From an uncultured Enterocloster sp. (GTDB lineage Bacteria; Bacillota; Clostridia; Lachnospirales; Lachnospiraceae): 21,133 bases of DNA. A program made the position numbers and the translations under genes. The stretch lies in the NCBI GenBank assembly GCA_944382045.1, contig CALWMT010000013.1, forward strand, positions 1 through 21,133, given 5' to 3'. The notes under the pieces were generated by a model. It searched no databases. It was not told the origin of the DNA and worked only from the letters and a program-made list of their open reading frames with translations. The number at the start of each line of letters is the position of its first letter. The first letter of the stretch is position 1. This document shows, piece by piece, positions 15,302 through 21,133 of this stretch.

Positions 15302-15352
15302 AAAAAATACGCGGAGCCATCCGTCCGGACAAGTCCGGCGCATGATTCCGCG
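15302..15352 (-). terminator. Branched intrinsic terminator after the PrpR-like regulator gene
   Basis: On the minus strand an outer stem CGCGGA/TCCGCG encloses an inner CCGGAC-tt-GTCCGG stem and is followed by TATTTTTTATG. It ends the regulator transcript before the gudD promoter. Confidence 0.75.
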
Positions 15353-15375
15353 CAGTGCATCTCCTGCTGCCGCAG

Positions 15376-17253
15376 CTACAGGATCTTATATTTTTTCATT
15401 TTTCTCCACAGAGTGGCCTTGCTGATTCCCAGCCGCCTTGCCGTGTTCTCCCGGCTTCCGCCCTCCTCTGCCAGGGCGGCCCGAATCTCCCGCTCCTCCC
15501 GGCTCTCCGCCACTTCCTGCTGCTCCTCCTGCTCCTCCCTGCAGAGTCCCGCGGGATAGAGCTCCGCCAGAAGGCGGCCCGCCTGGATCTCATCGATGCT
15601 GTGCCGGTCCGCCGTCAGCACCATCCGGTTGAGGAAGGTACGCAGCTGAATGAGGTTGCCCGGCCACGCATACTCCCTCAGCAGCCTCTCGGCTCCCGCT
15701 GTAATCTTGTGGTATCTGCCGTACTGCTCAAAGGCTTCCCGCACTCCCTGGTGTATCAGCTCCTCCAGATCCTCCGGCCGCCTGCGAAGCGGAGGGATCT
15801 CCAAAACCAGTCCTGCTAACAGGTAAAAAAGCTCCGCCTTAAAGCTCCCCTGCTCCGTCAGCTCCCCCAGCTCCCGCAGGCTCCTCCGGCTGGAGGCCGC
15901 AACACGGATGCGAACCGGCTTGGGATTTCTGTAATCCCTGCCGCCCCTCCGATATCGAATTAGGCGGCATATGTCCTCCTGGCAGAGCGGCGAGAGCGCC
16001 TCCACATCCTCCAGATACAGGGTTCCCCCATCTGCCAGAAAAAAGGCACCCTTATCACCCGTCAGCATATCCTCCTGCTGCGCAGGCGTAAGCCCTTGAC
16101 AGCATACAGGAAAGAAGGCACTGCCTGCCGCGAAGCTCAGATTATGGATCCCCTCCGCGAGGAGGCGCCGCTCAGTCCCCTCCTCTCCCAGAATGAGAAC
16201 TGGCTCCTTTGCCTGGGCGTACAGGCGGGCCAGACGGATGCACTCCTGCATGGGCCGGGATTTCTGAACAACCGCTGTGAGCGTCCCCGAAGCCACAAGG
16301 CCAGGGTACTTCTGCCTTCCCCCGCCCGGCAGCCGCTCCTCCTTCTGCCTGCGCACCTTGTGGCAGGTGAGGATGGCTCCCTCTATCTCGTCCCCCACCC
16401 GCACAGGCGCCAGTATCGCAAATACAGGCGTACCGCTGGCATCCATAAAGGAGGCGAAGCTTTCCTCCTTTCCCTGGAGAATCTGCTGAAATTTCTCCCG
16501 GTCAATATCAGAAAAGACCTCCGGGAGCCGCTTTCCCACCGTCTCCTGCCCGTCCCTGCCCAGTATATCCATCATAACCGGGTTTGCCGCTGTAATTCGT
16601 CCCTCCCGGTCAATATTCACTACGCCGTTGAAGGAGTAATCCAGAAGCGCCTCCAGCTGCGCGCTGCTTCTCTTCTGTGCACCCATAGCGAAGTCCATGC
16701 TCTCTGCCATGGCAAATGCCACCCGCATGGAATCCTCTGTGCTGGACAAGAAGAGGGAGGGAAGGCCGGCCTCCTTGGCTGTCTCCACCGCCACGTCCCC
16801 GCCGATCAAAAGCTCCGCTCCCTCCTCTATGGCCCGCAGGGCTGTCTCCCGAAGGGCCGACGGATGGGGCGCAAAATATGTCCGCAGCTTGATATTGTAA
16901 ATGGAATCAAAATACTGCATGTCACAAAACATATTTTTAAAGCCCACCGCAGCGATAAAGGGGCGCTCCTTTTTCAGAATCTGGTCCGCCCGCTTCACAA
17001 GAAGGGCCATCTCCTGGGCCGTAGCCACAATCTCCACCACAGGCACATCCGTATACTGCTTGATCATCGAGGCCTGCAGTCCCCTGGCTATGATGATGGA
17101 AGCCCCCTTGCCGATGGCATCCCGTGCCTCCATCACCGCATTCTCCGTCTGTATGACCCGCATGTCGCCAATGGAATACTTTTTTTCCTGGAGAATATTA
17201 TGGGCCAGATAGAGCATCTCCTCTCTGGGAACTAACAGAGCGATCTTACCCAT
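15376..17253 (-). CDS. PrpR_N / PAS / degenerate AAA+ / Fis-type HTH transcriptional regulator
   Basis: 625 residues, cytosolic. Domains in order: a PrpR_N-type sensor (1-about 190, the propionate-catabolism-regulator fold), a PAS domain (about 198-300, with LLDYSFNGVVNIDREGRI), an AAA+ domain of sigma-54-activator type (about 325-560), and a C-terminal Fis-like HTH_8 (about 585-625, ENTARRLGISKATLWRKMK). The AAA+ part is degenerate. The Walker A region reads GEEGTERR (356-363) instead of GETGTGKE, so the lysine is missing. The GAFTGA sigma-54 contact loop is deleted (KGAFFLADGGTLYLED). Walker B is LED instead of LDE, and FREDLYYRL has become FKAELFYLL. It should therefore not remodel sigma-54 polymerase. 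It lies between rho and gudD and is the obvious candidate controller of gudD, the permease and garD. Its ribosome site is GAGGTGAG, and it starts 21 nt after the rho stop with no terminator between. Confidence 0.9.
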   Translation of the reverse strand: MGKIALLVPREEMLYLAHNILQEKKYSIGDMRVIQTENAVMEARDAIGKGASIIIARGLQASMIKQYTDVPVVEIVATAQEMALLVKRADQILKKERPFIAAVGFKNMFCDMQYFDSIYNIKLRTYFAPHPSALRETALRAIEEGAELLIGGDVAVETAKEAGLPSLFLSSTEDSMRVAFAMAESMDFAMGAQKRSSAQLEALLDYSFNGVVNIDREGRITAANPVMMDILGRDGQETVGKRLPEVFSDIDREKFQQILQGKEESFASFMDASGTPVFAILAPVRVGDEIEGAILTCHKVRRQKEERLPGGGRQKYPGLVASGTLTAVVQKSRPMQECIRLARLYAQAKEPVLILGEEGTERRLLAEGIHNLSFAAGSAFFPVCCQGLTPAQQEDMLTGDKGAFFLADGGTLYLEDVEALSPLCQEDICRLIRYRRGGRDYRNPKPVRIRVAASSRRSLRELGELTEQGSFKAELFYLLAGLVLEIPPLRRRPEDLEELIHQGVREAFEQYGRYHKITAGAERLLREYAWPGNLIQLRTFLNRMVLTADRHSIDEIQAGRLLAELYPAGLCREEQEEQQEVAESREEREIRAALAEEGGSRENTARRLGISKATLWRKMKKYKIL

Positions 17254-17274
17254 TGTCTCACCTCAAACCAAAAT

Positions 17275-18894
17275 TTAGAAGAAGCGGATTCTCTTGGCCA
17301 TCTCCACAAATTCCCGGTTATTCCTGGTTCTGGCAAACAGATCCAGAATCTTTTCCACAGCCTCATCCGGCTTTAGGGAGTTGGTCGCCTTGCGGACAAT
17401 ATCCACCGCCTCTGCCTCCTCCCGCGTCAGGAGCAGATCATCCCGGCGGGTGCCGGATTTGAGGATATCAATTGCCGGGAAAATTCTCTTTTCTGACAGC
17501 TTTCGGTCAAGGACAAGCTCCATGTTGCCCGTTCCCTTGAACTCCTCGTAAATCACATCGTCCATCCTGCTTCCCGTATCTACCAGAGCGGTGGCGAGGA
17601 TTGTCAGGCTTCCTCCCTCCCGCATGTTCCTGGCCGCGCCAAAGAAACGCTTCGGCATATAAAGCGCCGTAGGATCAAGACCGCCGGAGAGCGTACGCCC
17701 GCTGGGCGGAACCGTCAGATTGTAGGCCCGTGCCAGACGGGTGATGCTGTCCAGGAGAATGATCACATCCCTTCCATGCTCCACCAGACGCTTGGCGCGC
17801 TCCGTCACCATCTCCGACACCCTCTTGTGGCGGTCCGGCAGCTCGTCAAAGGTGGAATAAATCACCTCCACATTCGGCCCCACAATGGCCTCCCGGATAT
17901 CCGTCACCTCCTCCGGCCGCTCATCGATCAAAAGGATAATCAGATGCATGTCCGGATGGTTGGTCGTGATCGCCTTTGCCACCTGCTTGAGCAGGGTGGT
18001 CTTTCCCGCCTTGGGCGGAGACACAATCATGCCTCTCTGTCCTTTTCCGATCGGGGCCAGAAGATCCAGAACCCGCATAGCCACCGTTGTCTTTGCGCCC
18101 GGCATCTCCATATGCAGGCGCTTATTGGGGAAGATAGGGGTGAGATCCTCAAAATTCGGCCTGGTCTCCGTAACGCTCAGCGGATAGCCGTTTACCGTGC
18201 GGATGTAGAGCAGGGCGGCAAACTTTTCCGTGGCCGATTTGATCCGCCGATTTCCCACAATGATATCGCCCGTCTTCAGGTTAAAGCGGCGGATCTGGGA
18301 GGGCGCAACATACACATCGTTCTCCCCCGGAAGGAAATTCTCACACCGGATAAATCCAAAGCCATCCGGCATAACCTCCAGGATTCCATTTGCCTCAATG
18401 CCGCTGTCAAGCTCTGCCAAATCCTGGCTGGTAAGCCCTATGCCGTCATTTTTGGGCTCCGTCTTGACGGGCCGCGGCTCCCCTGTCTCCGCTGCCGCAG
18501 GGGCACTGGGCGCAGGGCTGGGTGCATTCGTCCCATGGGGCTTGCCGTTCATGTTTCTCTGCTGGCCGTATTTATCATGGGATCTTCCCGTATTTCTGCG
18601 CGCGTCCCCGCCCCGCCCTTCATTTCTCGAATCCTGTCTTGACGGCCTGGCCTCCGCGCTCCGATTCTCCTCCTGTCTGGTCTCTGCGCCTCTTGCCTCG
18701 GAAGCCCTTGACTCCCCAGCCACCGGTTCCGCGTTCTTTACCTCCGCGGGCCTTACCTGGGGATTGGCCTCTGCCTGCTGGCAGAGCAGTTCAATAATCT
18801 CTGCCTTTCTCATGGAGCTGATTCCCTTGATCCCCTGAGACTTCGCCAGCTCTTTCAGCTCAGACAGGGGAAGTGTCTGTAATTTTTCTCGCAT
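17275..18894 (-). CDS. rho: Transcription termination factor Rho with disordered N-terminal insertion
   Basis: Hexameric RNA helicase that terminates transcription. 539 residues against about 420 in E. coli. The Rho_N helices (1-40, LSELKELAKSQGI) are followed by a low-complexity insertion (about 41-150) rich in R, E, N, G, A and P. Next come the cold-shock RNA-binding domain (about 165-240, GILEVMPDGFGFIR) and the RecA-like ATPase with Walker A PPKAGKTT (293-300). Further motifs are LLIDERPEEVTD (321-332), the Q-loop region LDSITRLARAYN (381-392), SGGLDPTALYMPKRFFGAARN and the C-terminus MAKRIRFF. GGAGAG precedes the ATG. It has its own promoter and a leader of about 160 nt. The PrpR-like regulator follows without a terminator. 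Confidence 0.98.
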   Translation of the reverse strand: MREKLQTLPLSELKELAKSQGIKGISSMRKAEIIELLCQQAEANPQVRPAEVKNAEPVAGESRASEARGAETRQEENRSAEARPSRQDSRNEGRGGDARRNTGRSHDKYGQQRNMNGKPHGTNAPSPAPSAPAAAETGEPRPVKTEPKNDGIGLTSQDLAELDSGIEANGILEVMPDGFGFIRCENFLPGENDVYVAPSQIRRFNLKTGDIIVGNRRIKSATEKFAALLYIRTVNGYPLSVTETRPNFEDLTPIFPNKRLHMEMPGAKTTVAMRVLDLLAPIGKGQRGMIVSPPKAGKTTLLKQVAKAITTNHPDMHLIILLIDERPEEVTDIREAIVGPNVEVIYSTFDELPDRHKRVSEMVTERAKRLVEHGRDVIILLDSITRLARAYNLTVPPSGRTLSGGLDPTALYMPKRFFGAARNMREGGSLTILATALVDTGSRMDDVIYEEFKGTGNMELVLDRKLSEKRIFPAIDILKSGTRRDDLLLTREEAEAVDIVRKATNSLKPDEAVEKILDLFARTRNNREFVEMAKRIRFF

Positions 18895-19056
18895 ATTCTC
18901 TCTCCTTCAATATCAAATGGCATATGCTGTCCCTGCTCTTCAGGGAGCCATTGTCTTCGTAATTTTATCTTCCTCTTCGTTAATAATTCGGGATTGATTC
19001 CAGATCCGGAAAAATCATTGGAACGAAATAGACTGTTGTCTTAAACAGTTATATTC
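18895..19056 (-). promoter_or_regulatory. rho 5' leader with two small hairpins
   Basis: About 150-160 nt between the promoter and the rho ATG. It contains ACTGTT/AACAGT (19032-19037 / 19044-19049) close to the expected transcription start and TCCCTG/CAGGGA (18930-18935 / 18941-18946). The first loop includes GTCTTA, the same core as the gudD half-sites. rho genes in other bacteria are autoregulated through their leaders, so attenuation here is plausible but not shown. No known riboswitch was recognised. Confidence 0.4.
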
Positions 19057-19086
19057 ATTATATACTTGCATCCTGTGAGTTGTAAA
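19057..19086 (-). promoter_or_regulatory. Candidate sigma-70 promoter of rho
   Basis: On the minus strand TTTACA (19086-19081) and a perfect TATAAT (19062-19057) are 18 bp apart. The promoter lies between the rarA terminator and the rho leader and is the only strong promoter seen ahead of rho and the regulator gene. Confidence 0.75.
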
Positions 19087-19116
19087 GAAAAATTTGACAG
19101 ACAGCGAAAAAACTGC

Positions 19117-19147
19117 GAAAAAACCGTCTGTTTTCGCAACAGACGGT
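19117..19147 (-). terminator. Intrinsic terminator after rarA
   Basis: On the minus strand ACCGTCTGTT pairs perfectly with AACAGACGGT (10 bp, 5-nt loop) and is followed by TTTTTT. It lies 9 nt after the rarA stop codon: a textbook rho-independent terminator. Confidence 0.95.
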
Positions 19148-19155
19148 CCCATTCC

Positions 19156-20472
19156 TTATTCCTTCAGCCACCGCATATGTTCTCTTATCTGCTTTTCATA
19201 TCCGTTTTCCGAGGGCTCATAAAAAGAAATGCCCTGCATCTCATACGGGAGATACTGCTGCTCCACATAATGCTTGGGATAGTCGTGGGCATATTTGTAG
19301 CCGTCCCCTCTTCCCAGCTTTTCTGCCCCGCTGTAATGGCGGTCCTGCAGGTGGACGGGAATCGGGAGGCTGCCGCTCTTCTCCACCGCTGCCATGGCGC
19401 GGCTGATGGCCTGGCAGGCGGCATTGCTCTTGGGCGCACATGCCACATATGCCGCAGCCTGCGAGAGAATAATCTGGCCCTCCGGCATGCCGATGCGCTC
19501 CACCGCCTGTGCCGCGCTCACCGCCACAGTCAGCGCCTGGGGATCCGCATTTCCCACATCCTCCGCTGCGCAGATCATGATCCGCCGCGCGATAAATTTT
19601 ACATCCTCACCCGCATAGAGCATCCGCGCCAGATAATACACCGCCGCATCGGGGTCCGATCCCCGCATGCTCTTGATAAAGGCAGAAATGGTGTCATAGT
19701 GGCTGTCACCGTCCTTGTCATAGCGCACAGCCCGCTTCTGAATGCACTCCTGCGCCGCAGCCAGGTCGATATGGATCTTCCCATCCTCCCTCCGCTCCGT
19801 TGTGAGAATTCCCAGCTCCACCCCGTTTAGGGCCGCCCGCGCGTCGCCTCCTGCTGCCTCCGCCAAAAAATCCGCCGCCTCCTCGTCGATAACAGCCTCG
19901 TAAGCTCCCATCCCCCGCTCTCTGTCATAGACCGCCCGATGGATCAGCTCCTTGATGTCCTCCTTCTCCAGAGGCTTCAGCTCGAAAATCCGTGAGCGGG
20001 AAAGCAGGGCCTTGTTCACCTCAAAGTAGGGATTCTCCGTGGTAGCGCCGATGAGAATCAGCGTGCCGTCCTCCACAAAGGGCAGAAGGTAATCCTGCTG
20101 GCCCTTATTAAAGCGGTGAATCTCATCGATAAACAGAATGGTCCTCTGGCCGTACATGCCCATGGCATCCTTCGCCGCCTTCACGACCTCCTCCATGTCC
20201 TTCTTCCCCGCCACAGTGGCATTCATCTGGCGGAACTGTGCCCGAGTGGTATTGGCGATCACCTTGGCAAGTGTCGTCTTTCCCGTGCCTGGAGGCCCAT
20301 AGAAAATAAGAGAGCCCAGCTTATCCGCCTTGATGGCGCGGTAGAGAAGCTTGTCCCTTCCGATAATATGCCGCTGGCCCACCACCTCGTCCAGCGTGCG
20401 CGGCCTAAGCCGGGAGGCCAGAGGCGCCTCCCTTTCCATCTGATTTTTCCGCATATAATCAAACAAATCCAT
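19156..20472 (-). CDS. rarA: Replication-associated recombination protein A (RarA/MgsA, AAA+ ATPase)
   Basis: AAA+ ATPase of the RarA/MgsA/WRNIP1 family that acts at stalled replication forks with SSB. 438 residues, the usual length. The start PLASRLRPRTLDEVVGQRHI is typical. Walker A is GPPGTGKT (59-66), Walker B LFIDEIHRF (113-121) and sensor 1 TTEN (144-147). The C-terminal tetramerisation part contains KSMRGSDPDAAVYYLARML and RRIMICAAEDVGNADP, both strongly conserved in the family. GGGGAC lies about 7 nt upstream of the ATG. It begins 35 nt after the stop of the cell-wall-binding repeat gene in the same direction, so the two may share a transcript. It ends in a strong terminator. Confidence 0.97.
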   Translation of the reverse strand: MDLFDYMRKNQMEREAPLASRLRPRTLDEVVGQRHIIGRDKLLYRAIKADKLGSLIFYGPPGTGKTTLAKVIANTTRAQFRQMNATVAGKKDMEEVVKAAKDAMGMYGQRTILFIDEIHRFNKGQQDYLLPFVEDGTLILIGATTENPYFEVNKALLSRSRIFELKPLEKEDIKELIHRAVYDRERGMGAYEAVIDEEAADFLAEAAGGDARAALNGVELGILTTERREDGKIHIDLAAAQECIQKRAVRYDKDGDSHYDTISAFIKSMRGSDPDAAVYYLARMLYAGEDVKFIARRIMICAAEDVGNADPQALTVAVSAAQAVERIGMPEGQIILSQAAAYVACAPKSNAACQAISRAMAAVEKSGSLPIPVHLQDRHYSGAEKLGRGDGYKYAHDYPKHYVEQQYLPYEMQGISFYEPSENGYEKQIREHMRWLKE

Positions 20473-20507
20473 CTTTTGTCCCCTTCAATCACCAGAAAAG
20501 GTGTCCG

Positions 20508-21133
20508 TCATCCCACCGGGGTGATAATCACGCCCGGCCCCTCCAGGGAGACGCCCTGGCTCTGGCCTTGACTTTGGTCTTGGCCTTCGCTCTCACCCGT
20601 CTCCGCGGATATCTGCGTCAGAACACCGGAGGCGTCCGCCTGATAGCTGGTCCCATTGATATCCAGCACCGTATCCGCCGCCATCCGGCCCGTGGCCGGA
20701 TCCAGGTAGTAGTGGAGCCCGTTGACCTCCGTGATTCCCACAGCCATGCGGCCGGAGCCGTCGAAGTAATACCAGGCGCCGTCCATCTCCCGCCAGCCTG
20801 TGGCCATGGAGCCGTCTCCCCGCAGATAGTAGTGGGATCCGCCCTCCTCCAGCCAGCCTGTGCGCATCACGCCGTCTGAGCCCGTGTAGTACCAAACACC
20901 GCCGTCATTGATCCAGCCGGTCTGCATGGCGCCGGAGCTGTCCATGTAGTACCAGCTGCCGTCCGGCTTTGTCCAGCCCACCGCCATGGCGCCGGAATCA
21001 TTCAGATAATACCGCCGGCCATTCTCCTCCAGCCAGCCTGTGCGCATCACGCCGTCGGAGCCTGTGTAGTACCAGACGCCTCCATCGCTGACCCAGCCGA
21101 TGTCCATGGCGCCGGAGCCGCCAAAATAGTACC
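20508..21133 (-). CDS. Cell-wall-binding (choline-binding-like) repeat protein, C-terminal part
   Basis: Only the C-terminal 208 or so residues are in the window. The frame is open through the right edge, so the Met encoded at 21105-21107 is internal to a repeat and not the start. It holds about eight copies of a 20-residue motif, approximately WYYxxxSGxMxTGWxxxxGx (for example VWYYTGSDGVMRTGWLEE). This is the aromatic/glycine pattern of cell-wall-binding repeats, which fold as beta-hairpins and hold surface proteins or lytic enzymes to teichoic acid or cell-wall polymers. The last repeat is degenerate (YYLDPATGRMAADTVLDING). A Gln/Ser/Gly tail (GQDQSQGQSQG) follows, then the end GVIITPVG. 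The catalytic or N-terminal domain and signal peptide lie beyond the window. The enzyme type is unknown. Confidence 0.88.
   Translation of the reverse strand, partial: YYFGGSGAMDIGWVSDGGVWYYTGSDGVMRTGWLEENGRRYYLNDSGAMAVGWTKPDGSWYYMDSSGAMQTGWINDGGVWYYTGSDGVMRTGWLEEGGSHYYLRGDGSMATGWREMDGAWYYFDGSGRMAVGITEVNGLHYYLDPATGRMAADTVLDINGTSYQADASGVLTQISAETGESEGQDQSQGQSQGVSLEGPGVIITPVG
20821..21133. repeat. 180-bp higher-order repeat inside the cell-wall-binding repeats
   Basis: The 60-bp (20-residue) units are themselves duplicated in blocks of three. CTCCTCCAGCCAGCCTGTGC begins at 20844 and again at 21024, exactly 180 bp apart, and the flanking codons are near-identical. The second block runs off the right edge. 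Confidence 0.8.

Noticed and set aside
16096..17235. A 379-codon plus-strand open frame opposite the PrpR-like regulator
   Set aside because: It lies entirely antisense to a well-supported gene, its translation has no recognisable domain and is His/Leu/Arg-rich as expected for a shadow frame in GC-rich DNA.
17776..18642. A 288-codon plus-strand open frame opposite rho
   Set aside because: It is antisense to a highly conserved gene and its composition follows the codon pattern of rho.
21105..21107. ATG as the start of the cell-wall-binding repeat gene
   Set aside because: The same frame continues to the window edge with another repeat motif (YYFGGSGAM), so this Met is internal.

Overview
This window looks like a piece of a Clostridia chromosome, most likely a Lachnospiraceae-type gut anaerobe. 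The coding DNA is moderately GC-rich and the promoters and intergenic stretches are AT-rich. Shine-Dalgarno sequences are AGGAGG-like, the protein sequences are typical of Clostridia, and there is a core block rho / rpmE / yqhQ / prmC / prfA. The species cannot be fixed from sequence reading alone. I saw no tRNA, rRNA, CRISPR array, insertion sequence or phage gene.

Left part (1-6100). A truncated rfbA (dTDP-sugar synthesis, minus strand) is followed by a 361-bp AT-rich divergent intergenic region. That region carries three inverted repeats and five tandem copies of a 14-bp repeat. A plus-strand accessory cassette follows: a GntP/citrate-type permease, a stand-alone hydantoinase/oxoprolinase A-type (HyuA) ATPase, a small HExxH metallopeptidase-like protein, and a GntR/FCD regulator whose start lies inside the metallopeptidase gene. 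It ends at a bidirectional terminator. Its substrate is unknown, and no HyuB partner is visible.

Middle (6162-10703, minus strand). A translation-factor operon runs rpmE (L31), yqhQ, prmC, prfA and then an OFA-like MFS transporter. The last four genes overlap their neighbours by 4-8 nt. PrmC methylates the GGQ glutamine of the adjacent RF1.

Sugar-diacid island (10712-17253, minus strand). It holds garD (galactarate dehydratase), a GntP-family permease, gudD (glucarate dehydratase) and a PrpR-N/PAS/AAA/Fis regulator. GudD and GarD both make 5-keto-4-deoxy-D-glucarate, so this is the uptake and entry half of glucarate/galactarate catabolism; the downstream aldolase, reductase and kinase are absent. 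The island lies between rho and rpmE, which are usually neighbours in Clostridia. The regulator has lost the GAFTGA loop and the Walker lysine of sigma-54 activators, and the promoters of its likely targets look sigma-70-like, with repeated TTAAGA half-sites.

Right part (17275-21133, minus strand). rho carries a long disordered N-terminal insertion and has its own promoter and leader. rarA (AAA+ recombination/replication-repair factor) ends in a strong terminator. The window closes in the C-terminal repeats of a truncated cell-wall-binding repeat protein.
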